A DNA stretch of 64,000 nucleotides. Origin: Coriobacteriaceae bacterium (lineage in GTDB: Bacteria > Actinomycetota > Coriobacteriia > Coriobacteriales > Atopobiaceae). The notes under the pieces are model-generated. The model did not search any database and had not been told where the DNA came from. It saw only the letters and a list, made by a program, of their open reading frames with translations. Positions 42,322 to 50,291 of this stretch are shown here, piece by piece (the stretch's first letter is position 1; every line of letters starts with the position of its first letter). The DNA lies in the NCBI GenBank assembly GCA_004557505.1, contig SFGZ01000006.1:1-64000 (forward strand), read 5' to 3'. Made by a program: the position numbers and the translations under genes.

Positions 42322-42437
42322 TAGAACATGCACGCATGAGATGGCCACCCGGGGCCATGCCGCGCGCTCGCGGGGTAGAATGTGGACGCGAGGGCCGTCG
42401 GGCGCAGCCGGCGGCGCACACGAAGGGTGAGGTCCAC

Positions 42438-42902
42438 ATGGCTCGCAACAGCGACGACTACCCCAGCTACGAGGTCCCCGGCGAGGACTTCGACCCACAG
42501 CGCGAGGTCGAGGAGGCGATTGACGCGGGCGAGCGGGCCCTCGCGTGCCTCGACCGGGCGGCAGAGTCCCTGGGCAGCGCATCCGGGTGGGGCCTGCTCG
42601 ACATCTTCGGCGGAGGTCTCCTCTCGGGACTGGCGAAGCACCATCGCATCGGCGAGGCGCAGGAGGCCCTGCAAGAGGCGCAGTCGTCCCTTGCGGCGTT
42701 CTCGCGCGAGCTCTCGGACGTCCGAGGGGTCGCTGGCCTCAAGGTGGACATTGGCCGCGGATGGACGTTCGCGGACTTCTTCCTCGACGGCGCCATCTCG
42801 GACATCGTGGTCCAGAGCAAGATCGAGGACGTGCGCAACCGTGTGGACCGCGCGCGCGACACCGTGCGAGACGCCCTCGCGCGCCTCGATGGGCTTCGCT
42901 AG
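42438..42902 (+). CDS. Conserved hypothetical protein with coiled-coil segments
   Basis: A 154-residue soluble protein. Residues about 25-50 and 70-95 are heptad-rich helices, separated by the glycine-rich block GWGLLDIFGGGLLSGLAKHH; the end (about 110-154) has GWTFADFFLDGAISDIVVQ and another coiled coil. I recognise the Gly/Trp block from uncharacterised proteins of clostridia and other anaerobes, without an assigned function. GTGAGG precedes the ATG at 42438. It is divergent from the LysR gene across the compound dyad, and so may be its target. Confidence 0.78.
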   Translation: MARNSDDYPSYEVPGEDFDPQREVEEAIDAGERALACLDRAAESLGSASGWGLLDIFGGGLLSGLAKHHRIGEAQEALQEAQSSLAAFSRELSDVRGVAGLKVDIGRGWTFADFFLDGAISDIVVQSKIEDVRNRVDRARDTVRDALARLDGLR

Positions 42903-42949
42903 GGCCACACCCATGCGTCACGGACATGGTGCTCACACTGGGCTTACAC

Positions 42950-42963
42950 CTTGTTCAAACAAG
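42950..42963. promoter_or_regulatory. Dyad CTTGTT-CA-AACAAG and following G/C hairpin
   Basis: A perfect 6+2+6 palindrome, followed at 42990-43009 by a GGGGGC/GCCCCC stem with an 8-base loop. Both lie between the hypothetical gene at 42438 and the small gene at 43065. They could be a terminator pair or an operator; no T-run follows. Confidence 0.35.
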
Positions 42964-43064
42964 CTGTAGACGTTGTGTGCAGTTAACGAGGGGGCAACAT
43001 GGCGCCCCCACGCGGCGGGTACTGTAGTGATTGGGAACACAGCTAGGAAAGAGAGGAGGATTCC

Positions 43065-43289
43065 ATGAAGATCAAGAACCTGAGCAGGCTCCAGAAGAAG
43101 GTCCTTGACGCCTGCAGGAACGGCTGGTTCATGAGCGGCGAGTACACCGCCATGTTTGACAACCACCGTCGCAGCTTCGAGGCCGACAGCCCCCTGTGGC
43201 TCTACCGCGACATCGAACGCTGGTATGCAAGCCATGCCGCCAACCACGGGGACTCCCACCTGCTCGTCAAGTGCACCAGGGTTGATTAG
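43065..43289 (+). CDS. Small hypothetical protein, 74 residues
   Basis: A basic protein beginning MKIKNLSRLQKKVLDACRNG with aromatic-rich LWLYRDIERWYASHAANHGD. I do not know its family. AGAGAGGAGGATTCC provides an excellent ribosome-binding site and a perfect terminator follows at 43354, so it is very probably a real gene on its own transcript. There is no signal peptide or membrane segment. The helical form and charge could fit a nucleic-acid-binding protein, but that is a guess. Confidence 0.7.
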   Translation: MKIKNLSRLQKKVLDACRNGWFMSGEYTAMFDNHRRSFEADSPLWLYRDIERWYASHAANHGDSHLLVKCTRVD

Positions 43290-43353
43290 GGGCCATGCGC
43301 CCCGGCACCCCGGTGCCGTCCGTGACGAGAGACAACGCACTTCCGGCAAATGG

Positions 43354-43374
43354 GACCCCACGGGGTCTTTTTTT
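43354..43374 (+). terminator. Intrinsic terminator after the small hypothetical gene
   Basis: GACCCC-AC-GGGGTC followed by seven T residues, 65 bases after the stop codon of the 74-residue protein. This is one of the clearest rho-independent terminators in the window. Confidence 0.9.
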
Positions 43375-43452
43375 GTTAGCCTTCGGGAAGTCGCGCCCGC
43401 GCGCCGCCCCGCAGCAACCCTTGGGGCGGCCAGGAATCCCCAGGAGGCACCC

Positions 43453-44595
43453 ATGCCCCTCTCGCTCAACTCTGCCCTCGACGACCTTGGGCTCTCCGGC
43501 ATCAGGCGATTCTCGTCGCTCGCCGCGCAAACCCCCGGCTGCGTCTCGCTCGCGCTGGGCGAGCCGTGCGAGGAGACGCCCCCCAACGTGCGGGCTCGGG
43601 TGGGGGAGGACCTCGATCGCGGCCTCACGCACTATCCGCCCAACAACGGCTTCGCCTGGCTCCGCGAGGCCATCTGCGCCTGGGAGGCCGAGCGCGGCGT
43701 GCGCCTCTCGCCCGACAGCGTGATCGTGACCGACGGCGCAACGGAGGCGCTTTTCTGCGCCATCACGGCGCTGCTCAACCCCGGCGACGAGGTGATTGTC
43801 CCCACGCCGGCGTTTCTCCTCTACGGCTCCCTCGTGAGGCTGGCGCGCGGCATGCCCGTGGCGCTTGACACCACGGCAAGCGATTTCCAGATAGACCCGC
43901 AGGCGCTCGCGCGCTCCGTCACGCCCCGCACCAAGGCAATCGTCGTCACCTCGCCCAACAACCCCACGGGATGCGTCCTCGGCCGCCGCAGCATGGACGC
44001 CGTGGCCGAGGCCGCGCGCGCACGCGGCCTCTACGTGATCTGCGACGACGTCTACGGCGAGCTTTGCTACGAGCCCGGCCACCGGCGCTTCCCGGCCCTC
44101 TATCCCGAGCTTGCGGACAGGACCGTCGTCGCCAACAGCCTCTCGAAGCCCTGGGCCATGACCGGTTGGCGCCTCGGCTGGGTGGGGGCTGGCGAGAGGG
44201 TCGCGGCCGCCATGGCGAAGGTACACCAGTACGCCGTCTCGTCGGTCCCGGCGTTCCTACAGCATGCCGCCGTCGAGGCGCTCGCAACCAACACGGCACC
44301 CATGCGCGCCTCCTATCAGGCCAGGCGTGACCTCACGACGGAGGCGCTTGCCCGCATGGGGCTTCCCACCGTCACGCCCCGGGGTGCGTTCTATGCGTTT
44401 CCCAGCATCGAGGGGCTTGGCGTTGCGAGCGGGGAGTTCTGCGAGCGCGCCATTCGCGAGGCCGGCGTGGCGCTGGTGCCGGGCGCCTGCTTTGGCGGCG
44501 AGGGCCACGTGCGCCTGAGTTATGCCGCGGACGAGGGGACCTTGGCCACCGGCCTTGAGCGGCTGGCCGGGTTCGTGGGCGCGCTCCGGGGGTAG
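43453..44595 (+). CDS. Class I/II PLP aminotransferase (possible diaminopimelate-pathway PatA)
   Basis: A 380-residue fold-type I aminotransferase. Motifs are TDGATEALFCAI, SPNNPTG, the PLP lysine in NSLSKPWAMTGWRLGW and the C-terminal arginine in VRLSYA. I chose the ATG at 43453, with AGGAGG six bases upstream. The genes for dapA, dapB, dapH and lysA begin 1.7 kb downstream, so it could be the N-acetyl-LL-2,6-diaminopimelate aminotransferase required by the acetylase route. It is not in that operon, and many similar enzymes act on aspartate or aromatic amino acids, so the assignment is tentative. Confidence 0.85.
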   Translation: MPLSLNSALDDLGLSGIRRFSSLAAQTPGCVSLALGEPCEETPPNVRARVGEDLDRGLTHYPPNNGFAWLREAICAWEAERGVRLSPDSVIVTDGATEALFCAITALLNPGDEVIVPTPAFLLYGSLVRLARGMPVALDTTASDFQIDPQALARSVTPRTKAIVVTSPNNPTGCVLGRRSMDAVAEAARARGLYVICDDVYGELCYEPGHRRFPALYPELADRTVVANSLSKPWAMTGWRLGWVGAGERVAAAMAKVHQYAVSSVPAFLQHAAVEALATNTAPMRASYQARRDLTTEALARMGLPTVTPRGAFYAFPSIEGLGVASGEFCERAIREAGVALVPGACFGGEGHVRLSYAADEGTLATGLERLAGFVGALRG

Positions 44596-44627
44596 CGGCC
44601 GCGCCGCGCGGACCTGGAGCGCACGGC

Positions 44628-45800
44628 CTACCCCTCGTCCCCCACCACGTGCGCCATCATGAGCAGCAGCGCCACGGCGACGCCCTGCTCGAGCGAGGCC
44701 TTGCGGATCCACTCGTCGCGCGTGTGGGAAAGGCCGCCCGCGATGGTGCCCACGCATACCGCAGGCACGCCGAGCGAGAGCGGCACGTTTGCGTCGGTCG
44801 AGGAGCTTACGTGGCGGGCGCGCACGCCGAGGACCGCCTGTATGGCCTCGTCGCAGCGGCGTGTGAGGCGGCGCTCGGCGCTCTCGCTCACGTCGCCCGC
44901 GGCCGGCCTCACGCCGATGACGCTCAGCTGGACCTCCGTGTCGTCGCGGGAATCCGCGCGGGCCACGAGGTCACGGAGCCTCTCGTCCATCTCCTGCAGG
45001 CACGCCTCGCTCGTGGACCGAAACTCGCAGAGGCACGACGCCTCGCTCGCGATGCTGTTGACCGTGGTGCCGCCCTCGACGAGCCCCACGTTGCAGGTGG
45101 TGCGCGCCTCCGTGGGCTGCGGCAGGTCGTACAGCGCGCACACGACGCGCGAGAGACGCTCTATGGCGTTGGGGACGCCCCAGCTCTTCCAGCTGTGGCC
45201 TCCCTGCGTGTGTACGCTGACGCGGTAGCGCATCGACCCCACGGCCTCGGTGACCACCTCGGGGAAGTGCGCGTCGAGGGCCGTGAGCTCCGTCACGGGC
45301 GCCGTGGCCTCGCGCATGAGCTGCTTGGTGCCCCTGAGGTTGCCCAAGCCCTCCTCGCCGGAGTTGGCCACCACCACAACGCAGGTGCCGAGCTTGGGGC
45401 GGCGCCTCAAGAACCACTTGGTTGCCATGAGCAGCGTCACCAGACAGGCCGTGTCGTCGCCGATGCCCGGGGCGTACATGTTCTCCTCGTCCTCGGAAAG
45501 CGGCAGCTCGCCTGTGTCGGGAAAGACCACGTCGGTGTGGGCCGAGAAGATCGCGCGCCCGGGCGCGGAGCGCTCGCCCAGGACGCAGACCACGTTTCTC
45601 GCCTCGTCCACGGTGACGTCAGTTGCGCCCTGCTCGCGAAGCCAGTTGGCCACGAACGATGCGCGGCGCCCCTCGTCGCCCGTGGGCGCGCCAATGCGGC
45701 CAATCGCGCGCAGGAGCTCGAGCGACTCCTCGCGCACCTCTCGCGCAAACTCCAGTGCCGTGCAGGTCTCGTCTACGTCCATGCGGCCCTCCGTAGGCAT
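44628..45800 (-). CDS. M20-family metallopeptidase (PepT-like)
   Basis: A 390-residue dinuclear zinc peptidase. Metal and catalytic residues are visible in SAHTDVVF (His, Asp), GIGDDTACL (bridging Asp), ANSGEEGLGN (catalytic Glu) and, near the end, SHTRDEW (His); the dimerisation domain lies between. The layout is like tripeptidase T. I considered the N-acetyl-diaminopimelate deacetylase because of the dap genes, but those enzymes belong to the amidohydrolase (M20D) branch with a different metal motif. I chose the ATG at 45800, preceded by AAGGAAGG; an ATG at 45782 is possible. Confidence 0.84.
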   Translation of the reverse strand: MPTEGRMDVDETCTALEFAREVREESLELLRAIGRIGAPTGDEGRRASFVANWLREQGATDVTVDEARNVVCVLGERSAPGRAIFSAHTDVVFPDTGELPLSEDEENMYAPGIGDDTACLVTLLMATKWFLRRRPKLGTCVVVVANSGEEGLGNLRGTKQLMREATAPVTELTALDAHFPEVVTEAVGSMRYRVSVHTQGGHSWKSWGVPNAIERLSRVVCALYDLPQPTEARTTCNVGLVEGGTTVNSIASEASCLCEFRSTSEACLQEMDERLRDLVARADSRDDTEVQLSVIGVRPAAGDVSESAERRLTRRCDEAIQAVLGVRARHVSSSTDANVPLSLGVPAVCVGTIAGGLSHTRDEWIRKASLEQGVAVALLLMMAHVVGDEG

Positions 45801-46019
45801 GGCTGCCTTCCTTGGATGCGTCCGCCGGCAAAAGCATACTGCAAGAGGCACCTGCGCCGCCAGCCGACGGCACTGCCTGGCTCGCAGGCCCTCGCCTCAA
45901 GGCGTGGCGAAAGGCGCGCGACGGAGACGGAGGCTCACCCTGACGCCTTGGCCGGCCCCTCTCCCTGTCGGCTCGCGCCATCCCGAAGAGGGCTTTCTTT
46001 GGCGGCGGTCTGCGTGGGC

Positions 46020-46048
46020 TTGCGCTTTTCTCCCGTGGATGCTAGCGT
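46020..46048 (+). promoter_or_regulatory. Possible promoter of the lysA-dap operon
   Basis: TTGCGC at 46020-46025 and TAGCGT at 46043-46048 are 17 bases apart and end about ten bases before the riboswitch. The -10 box is weak, so this is only a plausible start. The 45801-46019 stretch upstream has no gene that I can support. Confidence 0.35.
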
Positions 46049-46055
46049 TGTCCGC

Positions 46056-46216
46056 ACGATAGAGGAGCGGGCACGATGGTCCCGGGGGAGCCGGCAGACA
46101 GGGATCCCGGGAGAGGCGATGCCCGCCGAACTTCCGCGTCAGGCATGGCGCGGCGGTGGGCTTGGCGGAAACACCGTCGGGACTGTCCGTGGAGAAGATC
46201 TGCGGGAGCGCTATCC
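46056..46216 (+). ncRNA. Lysine riboswitch (L box) upstream of lysA
   Basis: The closing stem pairs GATAG (46058-46062) with CTATC (46211-46215). Inside are the conserved blocks AGAGGAGCG directly after the first strand, GATGCCCGCCGAAC, GACTGTCCG and GGGAGCGCTATC, in the order of known lysine aptamers (AGAGGTGCG, CGCCGAAGC, GGCTGTC, GGAGGGCTATC). GCGGGCA pairs with TGCCCGC to form the second stem. The element lies directly before lysine-pathway genes. It would bind lysine and reduce expression of lysA and the dap genes. Confidence 0.78.
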
Positions 46217-46247
46217 TCGGCCATACGGCGCTTCCGCCACCGCATGG

Positions 46248-46279
46248 CCCCCGGGGTGCTTCCGCGAAGCGTCTGGGGG
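46248..46279 (+). promoter_or_regulatory. Riboswitch expression platform hiding the lysA ribosome-binding site
   Basis: CCCCC (46248-46252) can pair with GGGGG (46275-46279), the Shine-Dalgarno sequence of lysA, and between them GCTTC-CGC-GAAGC (46258-46270) forms an inner stem. No T-run follows. This suggests that lysine binding controls translation start rather than termination. Confidence 0.6.
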
Positions 46280-46283
46280 AGCA

Positions 46284-47573
46284 ATGGGGGAGAAGCTGCC
46301 GTTCGTCACAAAAGACCAGCTCGAGCATGCCACCACAATATGGCCCACGCCCTTCCACGTCTACAGCGAGCGGCTCATCCGCGAGCGTGCGCGCGCCCTT
46401 GTGGCGGCCTTCTCGTGGAATCCCGGCTTCACCGAGTACTTTGCCGTGAAGGCAACGCCCAACCCCACGATCGTCTCGATCCTGGCCGAGGAGGGCTGCG
46501 GCTGCGACTGCGCAACCGCCACTGAGCTTGCGATTGCCAACGCCTGCGGCGTGCGAGGCGAGCGCATCATGCTCTCGTCCAACGACACGCCCGACGAGGA
46601 CTACCGCCGCGCGCGCGAGCTGGGCGCCATCATCAATTTGGACTCCCTTGACATGGTTGACTGCCTTGCGCGCGCCCTGGGGGGCGAGCTTCCCCCCATG
46701 GTCTGCCTGCGCGTGAATCCGGGCGGCGACTTCACGGCATCCAACGGCATCATAGGCGAGCCCGCGGACTCCAAGTTTGGGATGACGGTAGGGCAGGCTC
46801 TGGAGGCCGCGCGAAGGCTCTCTGGCATGGGGGTCGCGGAGTTTGGCCTCCATGCGTTTCTCGCCTCGAACGCGCAGGCAGAGGACTACTACCCGCGCCT
46901 CTCGCGCATGCTCTTTGGGCTTGCCGTGCGCCTTTGGCGCGAGCTTGGCGCGCGCGTGCGGCTGGTGGACCTCTCCGGCGGCATAGGCGTCGACTACCGC
47001 CCCGAGGACGTGCCCGTGGACATCGCCGCCGTGGGCGCGGGCGTTCGCGGTGCGTACGAGGAGGTCCTCGTGCCCGCCGGTCTGGGTGACGTGGTGCTTG
47101 CCGCCGAGCTTGGCCGCTGGATGCTGGCGCCTGCGGGAGGTCTCGTGACTCGCGTCATCCACGAGAAGGTCACCTATCGTGACTACCTGGGCGTCGACGC
47201 CTGCGCCTCAAACCTCATGCGGCCGGCCGTCTACGGCGCCTACCACCACATCACCGTGATGGGCCGCGAGGCCGAGCCCGCCGCCAGGCGCTACAACGTG
47301 GTGGGCAGGCTCTGCGAGAACTCCGACCAGTTCGCGCGAGACCGCATGCTGCCCGAGGCCCACGTGGGCGACCTGCTCTTCATCCACGACGCCGGGGCCC
47401 ACGGGCACTCTATGGGCTACAACTACAACGGCACGCTCCGCTCGGCGGAGCTGCTCCTGCGCGAGGACGGCTCGTTCGAGCTCATACGGCGCGCCGAGAC
47501 GCCAAGGGACTACTTTGCGACGCTCGACTTCCCGGGTTCGCGCTTCTCGGCGCTTGCCCGTCCAGAAGGCTAG
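46284..47573 (+). CDS. lysA: Diaminopimelate decarboxylase
   Basis: A 429-residue PLP enzyme of the alanine-racemase-type barrel fold that converts meso-diaminopimelate to lysine. The PLP lysine is in YFAVKATPNP, the phosphate loop is LVDLSGGIGVDY, and the catalytic cysteine region is VGRLCENSDQFARDR. The frame is open far upstream, but the ATG at 46284 has GGGGGAG just before it and the riboswitch ends upstream of it, so that is the start. It is first in an operon with dapA, dapB and dapH, so the last pathway enzyme is made with the first ones. Confidence 0.9.
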   Translation: MGEKLPFVTKDQLEHATTIWPTPFHVYSERLIRERARALVAAFSWNPGFTEYFAVKATPNPTIVSILAEEGCGCDCATATELAIANACGVRGERIMLSSNDTPDEDYRRARELGAIINLDSLDMVDCLARALGGELPPMVCLRVNPGGDFTASNGIIGEPADSKFGMTVGQALEAARRLSGMGVAEFGLHAFLASNAQAEDYYPRLSRMLFGLAVRLWRELGARVRLVDLSGGIGVDYRPEDVPVDIAAVGAGVRGAYEEVLVPAGLGDVVLAAELGRWMLAPAGGLVTRVIHEKVTYRDYLGVDACASNLMRPAVYGAYHHITVMGREAEPAARRYNVVGRLCENSDQFARDRMLPEAHVGDLLFIHDAGAHGHSMGYNYNGTLRSAELLLREDGSFELIRRAETPRDYFATLDFPGSRFSALARPEG

Positions 47574-47633
47574 TTGCAGGCGGGGTTCACACGCAAGGCG
47601 CCCGCGAGGCGCGCATACGAGAGGGGACGCACT

Positions 47634-48524
47634 ATGGACATGCAGGGACTTGCCGGTTCTGTCGTGGCGCTGGTCACGCCGTTTCTGGAGGACGGGTCCG
47701 TTGACTTTGGGTCGTTGGAGCGCCTGGTTGACTTCCATCTCAAGAACGGGACCGACGGCATCCTGGTCCTGGGCACCACCGGCGAGTCCTCCACGATGAC
47801 CGACGAGGAGGACCTTGAGGTTGCCAAGACCGTCATCGATCGCGTGGCCGGCCGCATTCCCGTCATTGGCGGCGCGGGCTCCAACGCGACGGCCGAGTCG
47901 CTCCGCAAGGCCAAGGCCCTCCAGAGGCTTGGGGTCGACGGCCTCCTCCTCATCACCCCGTATTACAACAAGTCCAACGATGAGGGCATCTACCGCCACT
48001 TCACGACTGTCCTCGACCAGGTGGACGTGCCCTGCCTGCTCTACAACATCCCCGGTCGCACGGGCTGCTCCATCTCGGAGAGAAACGTCAAGCGCCTGTC
48101 CACGCATGCAAACGCATGGGGCATCAAGGAGGCTTCGGGCAGCATCTCCTACGCGACGATGGTGGCGCGCTACCTCTCCGACGACTTCCGCATGATGAGC
48201 GGCAACGACGACATGGTGGTGCCCATCCTCTCGCTGGGCGGTGTGGGCGTGGTCTCGGTGTGGGCAAACGTCGCGCCGGGCGCGGTGCATGGCATGTGCG
48301 AGAAGTGGCTTTCCGGCGACGCCTGCGGCGCGCTCAGGGTGCAGCTTGACAACCTCGACTTGGTGCGCGCGCTCTTTGGCGAGGTCAACCCCATCCCCGT
48401 GAAGGCCGCGCTGGCAAAGATGGGGCTCATCGGCCCCACCGTGCGCCTGCCGCTCTGGCAGCTCTCGCCCGAGGCGGACGCGCGTCTGGAGTCGGCCATG
48501 AAGGGGGCTGGTCTTCTTGGCTAG
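47634..48524 (+). CDS. dapA: 4-hydroxy-tetrahydrodipicolinate synthase
   Basis: A 296-residue TIM-barrel aldolase that condenses pyruvate and aspartate semialdehyde. GTTGESS, LLLITPYYNK with the catalytic tyrosine and GIKEASG with the Schiff-base lysine are all present. I chose the ATG at 47634, preceded by GAGGGG; an upstream in-frame start at 47574 overlaps no feature but lacks a site. It lies 60 bases after lysA, and its stop overlaps the dapB start. Confidence 0.94.
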   Translation: MDMQGLAGSVVALVTPFLEDGSVDFGSLERLVDFHLKNGTDGILVLGTTGESSTMTDEEDLEVAKTVIDRVAGRIPVIGGAGSNATAESLRKAKALQRLGVDGLLLITPYYNKSNDEGIYRHFTTVLDQVDVPCLLYNIPGRTGCSISERNVKRLSTHANAWGIKEASGSISYATMVARYLSDDFRMMSGNDDMVVPILSLGGVGVVSVWANVAPGAVHGMCEKWLSGDACGALRVQLDNLDLVRALFGEVNPIPVKAALAKMGLIGPTVRLPLWQLSPEADARLESAMKGAGLLG

Positions 48525-49239
48525 CGTGCTGGTGGTTGGCGCCAAGGGGCGCATGGGGACGCTGCTTCGGGCGGCCGTCGAGGCGGACGCGGACCTCTCG
48601 CTTGTGGGCGGCTATGACGCGGACAACATCTCTGAGCTGGATTCCGTTGCGCTGGGAGCAGACCTCGTGATCGATTTCTCGGCACCCGCCTCCACGCCCC
48701 ACGTGGAGGCGTACGTGCGGCGCATGCACGCGGCGCTGCTCTCGGGCACCACGGGCCTCTCGCCAGATGACCTCTCGCGCCTCGAGGCGCTGGGGGAGGT
48801 GGCACCGGTCGTCTGGAGCGGCAACTACTCGCTGGGCGTGGCCGTGCTGCGCCACCTGGCGCGCGAGGCTGCTGCCTCGCTTCGCGGCTGGGATACGGAG
48901 ATCGTCGAGTGTCATCACAACCGCAAGGCCGACGCTCCCTCCGGGACGGCAAAGATGCTGCTTAAGGCCGTGGATCCCGCAGGCGAGAGGGGTGTCGCCT
49001 ACGGGCGCGAGGGCATCGTGGGGCCGCGCCCCGCAGGTGAAATAGGCATGCACAGCCTGCGCGGGGGCACCGTGGCGGGAACGCACGAGGTGCTCTTCCT
49101 GGGCGAGGACGAGGAGGTCGTGCTCACGCACCGCGCGACGAGCCGCCAGATCTTCGTGGGCGGCGCCATCGCCGCGGCAAAGCGCCTGCTGGAGCGCGAG
49201 CCCGGCTTCTACGACTTCGACACGCTCATGTTCGGATAG
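48517..49239 (+). CDS. dapB: 4-hydroxy-tetrahydrodipicolinate reductase
   Basis: A 240-residue NAD(P)H reductase. The nucleotide loop is VVGAKGRMG and the substrate motif ECHHNRKADAPSGTA is complete. It starts with TTG, eight bases inside dapA, so translation is coupled. AAGGGGG lies upstream at a wide spacing. It makes tetrahydrodipicolinate, the substrate of DapH. Confidence 0.94.
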   Translation: MASVLVVGAKGRMGTLLRAAVEADADLSLVGGYDADNISELDSVALGADLVIDFSAPASTPHVEAYVRRMHAALLSGTTGLSPDDLSRLEALGEVAPVVWSGNYSLGVAVLRHLAREAAASLRGWDTEIVECHHNRKADAPSGTAKMLLKAVDPAGERGVAYGREGIVGPRPAGEIGMHSLRGGTVAGTHEVLFLGEDEEVVLTHRATSRQIFVGGAIAAAKRLLEREPGFYDFDTLMFG

Positions 49240-49287
49240 CTTGTAGCGGCAACGGACTGCCGGGTGGCAGACGAGAGGGGACAATCC

Positions 49288-49989
49288 ATGGACGCCCAGG
49301 AAATCATCGACTTCATTGCAAGCGCGCCCAAAAAGACGCCGGTCAAGGCATACGTCAAGCTGGCCTCGGGGGCGCACGCGGACTTTGGTCCCAGCTCCCA
49401 CGTCTTTGGGACGGGCGACCTCGTGGTCTTTGGCGACTGGTCCGAGGTTGGGCCGGCGCTTGAGGCGGCGGGCGACGACGTTCTCGACGTGGTCGTCGAG
49501 AGCGACCGCCGCAACTCCGGCGTGCCGCTGCTCGACGCGCGCTGCGTGAACGCCCGCATCGAGCCGGGCGCCATCATCCGCGACCAGGTGGAGATTGGCG
49601 ACAACGCCGTGGTCATGATGGGCGCGATCATCAACATTGGCGCGGTTGTCGGCGACGGCACCATGATCGACATGGGGGCCGTCCTCGGCGGGCGCGCCAC
49701 GGTTGGCGCGCGCTGCCACGTGGGCGCCGGCTGCGTGCTTGCCGGCGTGGTGGAGCCCGCGAGCGCGACGCCCGTCGTGATCGAGGATGACGTGCTCCTC
49801 GGTGCCAACTCGGTGGTCATCGAGGGGTGCCGCGTGGGCAAGGGGGCCGTTGTGGCTGCCGGCGCCGTGGTGACCGAGGACGTGCCGGCGGGCGCCGTCG
49901 TCGCGGGGTGCCCCGCGCGCGTCATCAAGATGAAGGATGAGAGGACCGAGGCCAAGACTGCGCTGGTGGATGCGCTGCGCACGCTGTAG
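49288..49989 (+). CDS. dapH: Tetrahydrodipicolinate N-acetyltransferase
   Basis: A 233-residue left-handed beta-helix acyltransferase with an N-terminal DapH-type domain (AQEIIDFIASAPKKTPVKAY) and hexapeptide repeats from about residue 90 (IGDNAVVMMGAIINIGAVVG). The acetylase branch, not the succinylase or dehydrogenase branch, is therefore used for diaminopimelate. I chose the ATG at 49288, preceded by GAGGGG; an in-frame GTG at 49264 is weaker. It is the last gene of the operon. The required deacetylase is not recognisable in the window. Confidence 0.93.
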   Translation: MDAQEIIDFIASAPKKTPVKAYVKLASGAHADFGPSSHVFGTGDLVVFGDWSEVGPALEAAGDDVLDVVVESDRRNSGVPLLDARCVNARIEPGAIIRDQVEIGDNAVVMMGAIINIGAVVGDGTMIDMGAVLGGRATVGARCHVGAGCVLAGVVEPASATPVVIEDDVLLGANSVVIEGCRVGKGAVVAAGAVVTEDVPAGAVVAGCPARVIKMKDERTEAKTALVDALRTL

Positions 49990-50044
49990 ACCCGGGTGCG
50001 GGCCCGCCCTGGGCACGCAGTCCAGCGGCTGTGCGACGCCGCCG

Positions 50045-50278
50045 TTTTCAGACGGTTAGGGCAGCCTAAACGTCCTGGGATTCCCTAACCGGCGTAATCC
50101 CGCGTCTTCTGATGGCGGCCCCCGCTCTTCTCCGCCGTTTCCAGACGTTTAGGAATTATCCGGACGTTTAAGAATTATCTGGACGGTTAAGGCGGTCTAA
50201 ACGGCGAGAAGCCGCGTCATCCCGGCGACGCCGCCGATTCTAGACGGTTAGGCCGTGCTAAACGTCGAAATCCCGCGG
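50045..50278. repeat. GACGTTTAG/CTAACCGTC hairpin-repeat cluster, locus 3
   Basis: Contains CAGACGGTTAGGGCAGCCTA with AACGTCCTG, the linker CCGCGTCTTCTGATGGCGGC, then CCAGACGTTTAGGAATTATC, a near repeat CGGACGTTTAAGAATTATCT, GGACGGTTAAGGCGGTCTAA and GACGGTTAGGCCGTGCTAAA. Each GACG..TTAG half is answered by CTAA..CGTC within about 6 bases. It lies between the convergent dapH and thpR genes, as locus 2 lies between convergent genes. Confidence 0.78.
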
Positions 50279-50291
50279 CAGTCCGGTCCCC

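Noticed and set aside
44628..45800. N-acetyl-diaminopimelate deacetylase for the dap pathway
   Set aside because: The metal motifs match PepT-like M20 peptidases rather than the M20D amidohydrolases that contain that enzyme, and the gene is on the opposite strand.
44649..46283. N-terminal extension of lysA through a very long open frame
   Set aside because: It runs antisense through the M20 peptidase gene and through the riboswitch; GC-rich DNA often leaves such frames open.
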